Shown: positions 16,269 through 23,999 of the stretch, piece by piece
How positions within the stretch are numbered: position 1 is the stretch's first letter
How the letters are laid out: each line of letters begins with the position of its first letter
Assembly: GCA_946415705.1 (NCBI GenBank)
Contig: CAMKTN010000028.1
Location: 1 to 34,245, forward strand
Direction: 5' to 3'
Source of the DNA: an uncultured Prevotellaceae bacterium
GTDB taxonomy: Bacteria > Bacteroidota > Bacteroidia > Bacteroidales > Bacteroidaceae
DNA: 34,245 nt
Translations under genes and position numbers: made by a program
Notes under the pieces: generated by a model
Databases searched by the model: none
Told to the model about the DNA's origin: nothing
The model's input: only the letters and a program-made list of their open reading frames with translations

Positions 16269-17722
16269 CTCACAAGACTTTTTATTGTTCTCTCCCCTTC
16301 ACGAATCAGATATATGCCACGACGTGCAGGCACAGAATGCCCGACATATCTACCTTGCTCATCAAAAACGAGGCGCAAAACTGAAGGCCTGCCCAAGTCT
16401 TCAACCCCTGTGATAAGCGGTTCTGCGATGGTAACGTCCATGCTTGCTATGCGGCTTTGTCCGTCTTGCGCCATCACCAAGAAGGGATTCATACTACCCG
16501 TCCATGTCATTGTTGCTTTATCTTGCCATGCATAGCTCTTGCCATCAATACTCATATTAGCAAGTTTACTGTCATAAGCATGGAAGACGACACCCGTCAC
16601 TTCTGCGCCCTCGATGAGTAGCACTGCGCCCTTGTAAAGGCGCACCTCGGCATCTGTCTTAATGACGCCATTCTGCGAAGTATTGGTGTAATAACTTATC
16701 TTCAAGCCATTAGCTGTTGCAGTGTAGCCGTTACCATAAGTGGGGTGCTTCTCTGAGGTCCATGTGCACTGACTGAATACGATACAACCTGAATGAGCAC
16801 CGGGATTATCTGGGGTTACAGGGTCGTCAGGATCAGGGTCATCAGGATTGGGGTCGTCAGGAATGACTACTTCGCCCTGTCCATGAGGCAATGAGACATC
16901 GAAAGCGTATGAGACGCTGTCGCCCCACACATACTCACAGAGCGAAGGATAATCAATGAATGGATTACGGTTCTTCTGCCATTTGTAAACAGCCTCATTA
17001 CGGGCACGCTCGACATCATCCACTGGATCTTGCTTCGCCCACCGTAGGAACATCTTCAAAGCCCAGTCCTTCAGGCCAGGGTATTTCTTGCCGTCGAAGA
17101 CCTGTGAAGCACTGCCACCATTCCAATTCGGATGCAGATTCTCGTAGCAGGCAAGGACATAGAAATAGACACGTGCAATATCTCCCTTCACCTCGTCATT
17201 GGGCTCAAAGCACTGCCCGCTATAGCCGCTGACTGTACATGCTCCGAGCTTGCTATATCCGTTGGCCGACATCCATGTGCCGCCATTATTCTCGCCAAGC
17301 GGGTAATTTCCGCGACGATTGTTGACATAACCATCAGAGGGCACCACCTGCACCAGGTCACTCTTCATCTCGCCACTTCCGAACCAGCTCTGCGGCACAA
17401 GGTGTTCGCGATTGTAGCCATCACCCTCGCCGCTATATGAATGATTCTCTTTGGGACCGCCGATGACATAATTCGTGGCATTGGAATACCAGTCACGAAG
17501 GTAACCATCGGCACGCTTGTCTGTTTCGTGGTAAGCAGAAAGAAGACCGTCATACCCGATGTTGGTATGGTTGTGTATGATACCATAGAGAGCAGTCTTC
17601 AAATCAGCCCCCTTTTTATTGTTTGCTCCAGCATAATAGGTGGCTAGATTCTCAGCCTGTGAAGTCATTGCTACACAAGCGAATAAAAGAATAAGCGTTG
17701 AACAAAAACGAGTATATCTCAT
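16265..17722 (-). CDS. secreted endonuclease I family nuclease, first of tandem set
   Basis: A 485-aa exported nuclease. I start it at the ATG at 17722, which gives a standard signal peptide (MRYTRFCSTLILLFACVAM); a longer in-frame opening would include the promoter. The nuclease domain (about 25-290) has GYNREHLVPQSWFG with His107, DLVQVVPSDGYVNNRRGNYP, KGDIARVYFYVLACY and ERARNEAVYKWQKNRNPFID. The NREH...QSWFG active site is the more canonical extracellular EndA form. An Asp/Pro linker (NPDDPDPDDPVTPDNPG) leads to a beta-rich module (about 335-450) that resembles the N-terminal module of the 763-aa protein encoded just upstream. It ends GRYVGHSVPARRGIYLIREG, a sorting-type tail. Promoter at 17746-17776. 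Confidence 0.92.
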   Translation of the reverse strand: MRYTRFCSTLILLFACVAMTSQAENLATYYAGANNKKGADLKTALYGIIHNHTNIGYDGLLSAYHETDKRADGYLRDWYSNATNYVIGGPKENHSYSGEGDGYNREHLVPQSWFGSGEMKSDLVQVVPSDGYVNNRRGNYPLGENNGGTWMSANGYSKLGACTVSGYSGQCFEPNDEVKGDIARVYFYVLACYENLHPNWNGGSASQVFDGKKYPGLKDWALKMFLRWAKQDPVDDVERARNEAVYKWQKNRNPFIDYPSLCEYVWGDSVSYAFDVSLPHGQGEVVIPDDPNPDDPDPDDPVTPDNPGAHSGCIVFSQCTWTSEKHPTYGNGYTATANGLKISYYTNTSQNGVIKTDAEVRLYKGAVLLIEGAEVTGVVFHAYDSKLANMSIDGKSYAWQDKATMTWTGSMNPFLVMAQDGQSRIASMDVTIAEPLITGVEDLGRPSVLRLVFDEQGRYVGHSVPARRGIYLIREGERTIKSLVR

Positions 17723-17745
17723 ACTGCTAATAAGGTAATTTGGGG

Positions 17746-17776
17746 CAAAGATAGGTGAAAAAGCGTGAACGGCAAA
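17746..17776 (-). promoter_or_regulatory. Bacteroidetes-type promoter for the endonuclease I operon
   Basis: On the minus strand TTTG (17776-17773), 19 bp, TATCTTTG (17753-17746). It is followed by about 23 bp to the start codon, so the leader is very short. Confidence 0.8.
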
Positions 17777-17790
17777 AAATATCGACAAGA

Positions 17791-17822
17791 AAAGAGCCAA
17801 GGCGGCAAAACCTTGGCTCTTT
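17791..17822 (-). terminator. rho-independent terminator after the OB-fold protein gene
   Basis: AAAGAGCCAAGG (17791-17802) and CCTTGGCTCTTT (17811-17822) form a perfect 12-bp stem with an 8-nt loop and A/T flanks on both sides. It separates the 17888 gene from the endonuclease operon promoter. Confidence 0.85.
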
Positions 17823-17887
17823 TTCTGAAGATAGAGAATCTGAACTGCTTATTTCCTGATTCTCTTATTCTCTAATCATCCTACTTT

Positions 17888-20179
17888 TTATTTCACCACG
17901 ACCTTCTTTCCGTTGACGATGTACAGGCCACGCTTGTTGAGGTTCTGCACGCGCTGACCGGCGATGGTGTAGATGCTCTTGTTTGCGACAGCGTTTTCAG
18001 CGGCGATGTCGTTGATGGCATCTACGATTGTACGGCCATCAAGGCTGTAAACCTTCACATTCTTCAGACCGGGATAGCCCATATACTTATAGATGTCACC
18101 CTTCAGCCACACCTGCGTACCTAACTTAGTGGGGTTGTCAGCCAGATTCAGGTCTGTGCGAGCACCGCCATTGGGAAGCTGTACGCCGATGAGTTTATCA
18201 AGTGCAGTAGCATCAGCTGCATCAGCCACAATGAGGTTATTATTTTTCACCTCGCCTTCAAGTTTGAACGTAGCAGTTTCAGCATTCAATGTAGAGCCAT
18301 TAATCCAACCAACGATTATAGCTTTTACCCACACATCCTTCTCAAGCACTTCGGAAGTGCTAGTAGCATTCTTATGGCGAATATCCTCCACGGTGTAGGG
18401 TTTCTCAAGCGTGCCATCACCTGTGAATTCATAGGGCTGAGGTGTTTCGCCATTGTCGATGTCTGCGATTGTACGGGGATAGAGTTGTACGGTCGTTTTG
18501 TTATCCTTCGTATAGACGGTCACAAAACCTGTCAGCGTGTAAGGAGTCTCCTGATTGAAGGTGAGGTCGGTGGCCACGTTCCATTTGTCGTAAGCTGCGA
18601 CAATACCGTCTGACTTCCCGTAAGAATCATCTGCATAAGCATCGAAGGAAATGTTACGACTGTCCCAAGCAGTAGCCTGAGGAACGAGGTAGTTGATGCT
18701 CACGAGTTCATTCTCGTATGCGGCACCGTCATTGGCCAATAGGTCTGCAGCAGCCACAATCTGAGGAACGACTTCGTTCTCCGAGGAGATCACCGTAACC
18801 TCATAAGCGGGGTTGGCGATCTGAGTATTGCCATTATATTTGTAGAGTTTACCCTTGATGGCACCGCTGATCTTGTCTCCTGTCTTCAGGTTTTTGCTGT
18901 TGCTGCCGTAAATAAGCATACCATCAGTGCCGTCGAAGAGATAGACGCTCTTGTCATTCACGAAGACGACGATGGCCTCGTTGAGGTTCAGCTGGGCATT
19001 GACAGCATCAGCCTCAGCAGCGGGAGCGGCAGCCTTAGCAGCAGCGAAGGTGTTGAACTCGGTGTAAACAATATCTGGAGCTTTCTCACCATTCAATGAA
19101 TAAAGACAACTTTCCTTAGCGGCCGTCTCTGGCGTTCCCTGATAATTGGTCAACTTACCATAGATGATGACATCATCACCAACTTTAATCTGAGTGTCAC
19201 CATCCTTCCATGAGAGATTGCCGAGGAAATAGGTGCTATAAACCTGGAACTGATTGTCGGCCTCATTACCATCATCTGTTATGAAGAATGTGGCTGTTCC
19301 ATGTTGCGCATCAAAAGCGTATTTTATCTTGGACACCTTACCCTTGACATACACATCGTCGCTCTTAGCGCCACTTGCCAAAGCACTTGCGATGGCTGTA
19401 GCAGCGACATAGTTATATGGATTCTCCAAAGAGCCGTCACCATCACCAGAAGGAAGAATAGAAATCGTAATGATACTGCTAGCTACCTCACTCATGTTAT
19501 CACCCTTTACAGCCACAGCTTTCACCGTTGTTGTCTTCTCAACGGTAAACGGTCCAGTGTAAATAGCGTCAGAAGCCTTAGGATCACCGCCGTCCGTGGT
19601 ATAGTAGATCGTGCAGCCCTCATCAGCTGTAATCGTCACTTCCTGGGCGGCATAGTATGTGCCCGTTGCGGGAGAGATTTTCGGAGTTGCAACATAGTTA
19701 GGATCGTCGTTTTTGATGGTCACCTCAATCTTTGTAATTTGTAAACGGCCCTTGCTCGTTGCCGTTTTAAAAGTTACAGAAGAGACAGAACCAGTCCAAG
19801 CCGTACCACTCTTTGTCTGTGTCTCATCAATATCATTGGTGAAATAGTCCTGATCAGTATTGTTTGTTGTATAGGTGAATAGAACACTCTCGATGACACG
19901 ACCTCCAGCTGTGATAGTAACATCATTATTTGCATACATACGTAATTGAGGACCTGTCCACATACGGGGTGGTGTCGTCTTTTCACCTTCAGCAGAGAAT
20001 GTGAGAGTTACACCATCTTGTTCAATTTTTGCGACATCTCCAGCTGATGCTGATTCTCCCTGACCAGAACCAAGCGGAAGATTCCACGGATTAGCAGCAA
20101 TGTCAAAAACGATCGTTTGTGCCTGTGCCACACCGACTAAGGCGAGCAAGGCGATGAGTAAAGAGTAGATTTTTTTCAT
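17888..20179 (-). CDS. secreted multidomain protein with repeated OB-fold-like domains
   Basis: A 763-aa exported protein; start at the ATG at 20179 (MKKIYSLLIALLALVGVAQA signal). Domains in order: a beta-rich module (about 22-155) resembling the C-terminal module of the adjacent endonuclease; a chitobiase C-terminal-like domain (about 160-235; ISPATGTYYAAQEVTITADE, CTIYYTTDGGDP); an OB-fold-like domain (about 245-360; VYVKGKVSKIKYAFDAQHGT); a DUF5689/OB-like region (about 370-585); and a DUF6359-like domain (about 595-720; GDGTLEKPYTVEDIR). It ends YTIAGQRVQNLNKRGLYIVN, a sorting-type tail. No catalytic motif. It lies just upstream of the tandem nucleases but has its own promoter and terminator. 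A nucleic-acid-binding surface role is inferred from the OB pattern and the neighbours. Confidence 0.72.
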   Translation of the reverse strand: MKKIYSLLIALLALVGVAQAQTIVFDIAANPWNLPLGSGQGESASAGDVAKIEQDGVTLTFSAEGEKTTPPRMWTGPQLRMYANNDVTITAGGRVIESVLFTYTTNNTDQDYFTNDIDETQTKSGTAWTGSVSSVTFKTATSKGRLQITKIEVTIKNDDPNYVATPKISPATGTYYAAQEVTITADEGCTIYYTTDGGDPKASDAIYTGPFTVEKTTTVKAVAVKGDNMSEVASSIITISILPSGDGDGSLENPYNYVAATAIASALASGAKSDDVYVKGKVSKIKYAFDAQHGTATFFITDDGNEADNQFQVYSTYFLGNLSWKDGDTQIKVGDDVIIYGKLTNYQGTPETAAKESCLYSLNGEKAPDIVYTEFNTFAAAKAAAPAAEADAVNAQLNLNEAIVVFVNDKSVYLFDGTDGMLIYGSNSKNLKTGDKISGAIKGKLYKYNGNTQIANPAYEVTVISSENEVVPQIVAAADLLANDGAAYENELVSINYLVPQATAWDSRNISFDAYADDSYGKSDGIVAAYDKWNVATDLTFNQETPYTLTGFVTVYTKDNKTTVQLYPRTIADIDNGETPQPYEFTGDGTLEKPYTVEDIRHKNATSTSEVLEKDVWVKAIIVGWINGSTLNAETATFKLEGEVKNNNLIVADAADATALDKLIGVQLPNGGARTDLNLADNPTKLGTQVWLKGDIYKYMGYPGLKNVKVYSLDGRTIVDAINDIAAENAVANKSIYTIAGQRVQNLNKRGLYIVNGKKVVVK

Positions 20180-20209
20180 ATAAAAACAGGTTTTAAAGTG
20201 AATACGGCA

Positions 20210-20240
20210 CAAAGGTAAGGCAATTTGTCCGAACCGCAAA
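20210..20240 (-). promoter_or_regulatory. Bacteroidetes-type promoter for the OB-fold protein gene
   Basis: On the minus strand TTTG (20240-20237), 19 bp, TACCTTTG (20217-20210), about 30 bp above the start codon. Confidence 0.8.
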
Positions 20241-20278
20241 ATAAAAACACATTTTATTCTTAAATGAGGAAAAAAATG

Positions 20279-20336
20279 CAGCAGGCTGCATCGGGCGATG
20301 CAGCCTGCTGTGTAAGTCGATGCAGCGTGCTGCATC
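20279..20336 (-). terminator. double GC-rich hairpin, terminator of the Spy-like gene
   Basis: CAGCAGGCTGCATC (20279-20292) pairs perfectly with GATGCAGCCTGCTG (20297-20310) across a 4-nt loop; on the minus strand it is followed by ATTTTTTTCC, a classical rho-independent terminator. A second smaller hairpin (GATGCAGC 20319-20326, GCTGCATC 20329-20336) precedes it and shares the GATGCAGC sequence, as in REP-like units. Confidence 0.85.
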
Positions 20337-20341
20337 CAGAA

Positions 20342-20926
20342 TTAGAGGTCGCCTTGCGGGCCTCCGCCAAAACCTCCCTGACCGCCGAAACCGCCACGAG
20401 GACCACGGCCACCGCCGAAGTCACCGCCACGACCCTGACCGCCGCGGCCTTGCTGACGCTGGTTGGGGTTCTGCTGCGGACGGAAGACGCGCAGGAGCTG
20501 CTGGGGTGTGAGGAAGGCGGAGAGCTCGGCGCAGTACTTCTTCTGGATATCCAGACGCTGCTGTGACAACTGAATCTGCTGAGCCTGACGGTCGAAGATT
20601 GTCTGCAGACGGGCGGTTGCTGCCGCATCTGTCAACTCTTCTTTCTTGTCGCTGCCATCTTGTGCGCTGGCACCCGTCTGGCCGTCCACTTGCTGACGCG
20701 GTGTGCGCAAGGCTGACAGCTCCGTCTGGTAGTTTTTGTAGATGGGCTCAAACTTCGCCTTCTGCTCATCCGTGAGCTTCAGGTCTTTCATCAGTCGTTC
20801 CGTCTGGCGGCCACGCATATCCGAGCGGCGAGCCTGACGCTGACTGTTATCATCTTGTGCGTTTGTGTTGCTGACGCTGCCGAACATCATGGCAGCCATG
20901 GCGAGCATAAAAATAGACTTTTTCAT
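20342..20926 (-). CDS. Spy/CpxP-like periplasmic protein with Gly-rich tail
   Basis: A 194-aa exported protein. The start at the ATG at 20926 gives a signal peptide (MKKSIFMLAMAAMMFGSVS...NAQ). It carries an LTDEQKAKFEPIYKNYQ segment near residue 50 and LTPQQLLRVFRPQQ near 140, the LTxxQ pattern of the Spy/CpxP/DUF4890-like helical family, with a Gln-rich helical stretch between. The last 40 or so residues are Gly/Arg/Gln/Phe-rich (GRGGQGRGGDFGGGRG). Spy-family proteins act as periplasmic chaperones or stress sensors; the assignment here is by motif only. It is flanked by terminators on both sides, so probably monocistronic. I find no clear TAnnTTTG box upstream. Confidence 0.75.
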   Translation of the reverse strand: MKKSIFMLAMAAMMFGSVSNTNAQDDNSQRQARRSDMRGRQTERLMKDLKLTDEQKAKFEPIYKNYQTELSALRTPRQQVDGQTGASAQDGSDKKEELTDAAATARLQTIFDRQAQQIQLSQQRLDIQKKYCAELSAFLTPQQLLRVFRPQQNPNQRQQGRGGQGRGGDFGGGRGPRGGFGGQGGFGGGPQGDL

Positions 20927-20989
20927 TGTGTGTAGATAATAAATGAATTGAATCGGGTTCTTTTCTCTTCGCTTTATACCTACGACAGC

Positions 20990-21024
20990 AAAACCGCGAG
21001 AAGGTTTATCCCTCTCGCGGTTTT
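20990..21024 (-). terminator. terminator between the DUF5715 and Spy-like genes
   Basis: AAAACCGCGAGA (20990-21001) and TCTCGCGGTTTT (21013-21024) form a perfect 12-bp stem with an 11-nt loop. T-runs on both strands allow bidirectional action; the minus-strand use ends the 21071-21904 gene. Confidence 0.85.
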
Positions 21025-21070
21025 TAAGACAGCTTAACATTTCCACGAAAGCTGTATAGTATGGGTTTCT

Positions 21071-21904
21071 TTAACGCACCGTGATATGGAAGCAACCTTG
21101 CTTCACCTCATATTTAATATAGCATAGCCCCTCCTTTCGCGCATCATTGAGCACCTCACAAAGGACATACTTCAGCGAGTCGCTGCGCACAGCACGCCGG
21201 TTCGGGTCATCGGGTGGTGCTACTGTATGGTATCGGTTGTAGCTGATATCAAAAGTGGTGCCGAATCGGTGGCAGCTCTGCTCGGAGGCATTGCCGTTGA
21301 TGCGGCGCAGACGGCGCACATCATCCTCGGTACGCAAGACACTGGTGACGATAATCTTATGCAGAGGTATGCCCTTCACGGCCAAAGAGTCTAAGAAACG
21401 ACGACCGATGTGCTGTAGCAGATGGCTTGCCTTTGGAACCAGATAGGGAATACTGCGGTTCATGCCGGCATCCATCACATAATAAGGATTCATACCCACA
21501 AATAAGAGTTCGTTTTTACGGAGCTCAGCCTCAGCACGGTCTTCTACGGAAGAAACGCCATTAGCCACTGCTACAGGGAACTGAACATCTTGAACGTCAG
21601 GGAAAGACTGCAGATAGGAGTGTACACCACGGATATGATGACGCGTACTGAAATCCAAGCGAGGCGCCATTGACGACAAAGCCAAGAGCTCGGAACGGCG
21701 TACATTAGCGGGCTGCACGCGGCAAGCGGTGTCTGCCACCACGCTATCTGTAAGGGCTAAAGAGTCAGCCGAAGCCTCTGTAAGAACAGCTGCTTCTGGA
21801 GATGACGATTCGGTCACCTTCGGCCAACAGAGCCGAACAAGGAACAACACCGCCACAATGGCGATGATTGACTTCACAAAAATGTCTTTTCTGAGGGTTT
21901 TCAC
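21071..21904 (-). CDS. DUF5715 family protein, M15-peptidase-like
   Basis: A 277-aa protein with one N-terminal membrane segment (about residues 10-27), so probably anchored in the inner membrane and facing the periplasm. The C-terminal half shows TSVLRTEDDVRRLRRINGNA, then SCHRFGTTFDISY, whose HxxGxxxD spacing matches the zinc-binding motif of M15 (D-Ala-D-Ala) peptidases, and a final CFHITV with the third possible His ligand. I expect a peptidoglycan-processing or related metallopeptidase activity, but the DUF is not characterised to my knowledge. It is divergent from phoH, followed by a hairpin terminator, and probably monocistronic. Confidence 0.78.
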   Translation of the reverse strand: MKTLRKDIFVKSIIAIVAVLFLVRLCWPKVTESSSPEAAVLTEASADSLALTDSVVADTACRVQPANVRRSELLALSSMAPRLDFSTRHHIRGVHSYLQSFPDVQDVQFPVAVANGVSSVEDRAEAELRKNELLFVGMNPYYVMDAGMNRSIPYLVPKASHLLQHIGRRFLDSLAVKGIPLHKIIVTSVLRTEDDVRRLRRINGNASEQSCHRFGTTFDISYNRYHTVAPPDDPNRRAVRSDSLKYVLCEVLNDARKEGLCYIKYEVKQGCFHITVR

Positions 21905-21928
21905 AATGATGTATCACAAAAAGCGGTG

Positions 21929-21936
21929 CAAAGATA
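21929..21936 (-). promoter_or_regulatory. -7 box (TATCTTTG) for the DUF5715 gene
   Basis: A perfect TAnnTTTG box on the minus strand, 24 bp above the start codon at 21904. No good TTTG was found at the -33 spacing, so this is a half-supported promoter. Confidence 0.6.
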
Positions 21937-21979
21937 AAACATTTCTTTCGAATCACTCCTACGTTTCACAGGATTTCAT

Positions 21980-21987
21980 TATATTTG
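21980..21987 (+). promoter_or_regulatory. -7 box (TATATTTG) for the phoH run
   Basis: TATATTTG lies 19 bp before the phoH start codon, so the transcript would be almost leaderless. A -33 TTTG at the right spacing is not evident. Confidence 0.6.
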
Positions 21988-22006
21988 CCCCCGAAAAAGA
22001 TAACGA

Positions 22007-22975
22007 ATGACAGAAAAGCACTTCATCCTAGAAGAAGCAGACCCTATCATCTTCTATGGTGTCAACAACACCAACATGCAGATGATTAAGGCGTTACACC
22101 CTAAAATGCGCATCGTGGCACGCGGCAATGTCGTGAAAGTGATGGGCGACGAGGAAGAACTATGCATTTTCGAAGAGAACATTGAAAAGCTGCAACGACA
22201 CTGCGCCAAGTATAATAGCCTCAGCGAAGAGGACATCATCCACATCGTGAGAGGTGAGCGCACAAAGCGCGACAGCATCGCAGGCGCCATCGTCTTCAGC
22301 GTAACGGGTAAGCCTATTACGGCACGCAGTGAAAACCAGCAGCGCCTCGTAGAGGCTTTCGAACGCCACGACATGGTCTTCGCCATCGGACCCGCCGGAT
22401 CGGGAAAGACCTACACCAGCATCGCTTTAGCCGTGCGCGCGATGAAGAATAAGGAGGTGCGACGCATCATCCTCAGCCGTCCTGCGGTGGAAGCCGGTGA
22501 AAAGTTAGGATTTTTGCCCGGTGATATGAAAGACAAGATCGACCCGTATCTCCAGCCGCTCTACGACGCCTTAGAAGATATGATACCGCGCCAGAAGCTG
22601 AACGAGATGATGGAGCAAAATATCATTCAGATTGCTCCGCTCGCCTTCATGCGCGGTCGTACCCTCAACGATGCCATCGTCATCCTAGACGAAGCACAAA
22701 ACACGACCCCGGCACAAATCAAGATGTTCCTCACCCGCATGGGTATGAATACGAAGATGATCATCACGGGCGATATGACGCAAATCGACTTACCACGTTC
22801 ACAAAAAAGCGGACTCATCGATGCTTTGCAGATCTTACAGGATGTGGAGGGCATCGCCGTCATCGAAATGAACCAAAAGGACATCATCCGCCACAAATTG
22901 GTCACAAGAATCGTAGAAGCCTACGAAAAATCCAACAAGGCCCATGAGACCAATGAGTCCAATGAGCCCCATTAG
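22007..22975 (+). CDS. phoH: PhoH family ATPase
   Basis: A 322-aa cytosolic P-loop ATPase of the PhoH/YbeZ type, linked in other bacteria to RNA processing and ribosome maturation through the YbeY partnership. Walker A is GPAGSGKT (128-135), followed by the family hallmark [26 protein letters not shown], the [15 protein letters not shown] segment, Walker B VILDEAQN and the sensor region [14 protein letters not shown]. The last residues ([10 protein letters not shown]) are encoded by a degenerate 9-bp tandem repeat and look like a run-on of the normal C-terminus. It is the first gene of the plus-strand run, 34 bp before purC. Confidence 0.93.
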   Translation: MTEKHFILEEADPIIFYGVNNTNMQMIKALHPKMRIVARGNVVKVMGDEEELCIFEENIEKLQRHCAKYNSLSEEDIIHIVRGERTKRDSIAGAIVFSVTGKPITARSENQQRLVEAFERHDMVFAIGPAGSGKTYTSIALAVRAMKNKEVRRIILSRPAVEAGEKLGFLPGDMKDKIDPYLQPLYDALEDMIPRQKLNEMMEQNIIQIAPLAFMRGRTLNDAIVILDEAQNTTPAQIKMFLTRMGMNTKMIITGDMTQIDLPRSQKSGLIDALQILQDVEGIAVIEMNQKDIIRHKLVTRIVEAYEKSNKAHETNESNEPH

Positions 22976-22995
22976 CGCCATAAGTCTCATTAACA
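22942..22995 (+). repeat. degenerate 9-bp tandem repeat, about six units
   Basis: The units read CCATGAGAC, CAATGAGTC, CAATGAGCC, CCATTAGCG, CCATAAGTC and TCATTAACA. They span the phoH 3' end and the spacer before purC. In frame they give HETNESNEP at the phoH C-terminus and, in another frame, a false Met/Ser/Pro-rich extension of purC. Confidence 0.75.
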
Positions 22996-23009
22996 CCCCA
23001 ATAATAACA

Positions 23010-23996
23010 ATGAACGCATTAACAAAAACCGAGTTCCTGTTTCCAGGACAAAAGAGCGTGTATCACGGCAAGGTACGCGATGTTTATAACATCAACGACG
23101 ACATCATGGTAATGGTCGCCACAGACCGCATCTCGGCCTTCGACGTCGTTCTTCCTAAAGGCATCCCGTTCAAGGGACAGGTGCTGAACCAGATTGCAGC
23201 TACCTTTCTCGATGCTACCGCAGACATCGTCCCCAACTGGAAACTGGCCACACCCGACCCGATGGTCACCGTAGGACTCAAAGCCGAAGGTTTCCGCGTG
23301 GAAATGATCATCCGCGGCTATCTCACGGGCTCTGCCTGGCGCGAATACAAGAATGGCTGCCGCGAGTTGTGTGGTGTGACATTACCCGATGGAATGAGAG
23401 AAAATGAACGCTTCCCTGAGCCTATCATCACCCCCACAACCAAGGCTGACGAAGGGCATGACGAGAACATCTCCAAAGAAGAAATCATCCGCCAGGGCAT
23501 CGTCAGCGCTGAAGACTACGAAGTTATGGAGCGCTACACCCGCGCTCTCTTCAAGCGTGGCACCGAGATTGCTGCCAAGAAGGGCTTGATCCTTGTGGAT
23601 ACCAAATATGAGTTTGGCAAGCGTGACGGCAAGGTCATCCTCATCGATGAGATTCACACACCGGACAGCAGTCGCTACTTCTACGCTGATGGCTACGAGG
23701 AGAAATTCGAGAAGGGCGAACCACAGCGCCAGCTCTCCAAGGAATTCGTGCGTCAATGGCTCATCGACCACGATTTCATGAACCGCCCAGGTGACAAAAT
23801 GCCTGAACTCACCGACACTTTCGTCGAGAGCATCAGCGATCGCTACATCGAGCTCTACGAGCATATCGTTGGCCAAAAGTTCGAGAAAGCCAGCGCGCTC
23901 GGTAGCGCTCCCTGCAGCTCCGTTATCAGCGGTTCGTCCGCCGATGTGGCCACTCGCATCGAAAAGAATGTCACAGCCTGGCTCGCCAATCATTAA
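23010..23996 (+). CDS. purC: phosphoribosylaminoimidazole-succinocarboxamide synthase
   Basis: A 328-aa SAICAR synthetase: ATP-dependent joining of CAIR and aspartate in de novo purine synthesis. The start is placed at the ATG at 23010 ([20 protein letters not shown]). The open frame upstream comes from the 9-bp tandem repeat and has no family similarity. Motifs: [64 protein letters not shown] and [14 protein letters not shown]. Compared with the form I recall from Bacteroides, the C-terminal region carries roughly a dozen extra Ala/Ser-rich residues ([17 protein letters not shown]) before ATRIEKNV. It is followed after 3 bp by the glycosyltransferase-like gene. Confidence 0.95.
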   Translation: MNALTKTEFLFPGQKSVYHGKVRDVYNINDDIMVMVATDRISAFDVVLPKGIPFKGQVLNQIAATFLDATADIVPNWKLATPDPMVTVGLKAEGFRVEMIIRGYLTGSAWREYKNGCRELCGVTLPDGMRENERFPEPIITPTTKADEGHDENISKEEIIRQGIVSAEDYEVMERYTRALFKRGTEIAAKKGLILVDTKYEFGKRDGKVILIDEIHTPDSSRYFYADGYEEKFEKGEPQRQLSKEFVRQWLIDHDFMNRPGDKMPELTDTFVESISDRYIELYEHIVGQKFEKASALGSAPCSSVISGSSADVATRIEKNVTAWLANH

Positions 23997-23999
23997 ACT

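Noticed and set aside
20182..20335. N-terminal extension of the multi-OB protein with several Cys residues
   Set aside because: It would be translated from the terminator hairpins and across the promoter; the ATG at 20179 begins a standard signal peptide.
22944..23009. Met/Ser/Pro-rich N-terminal extension of PurC
   Set aside because: It is encoded by the 9-bp tandem repeat and overlaps phoH; the family N-terminus starts at 23010.
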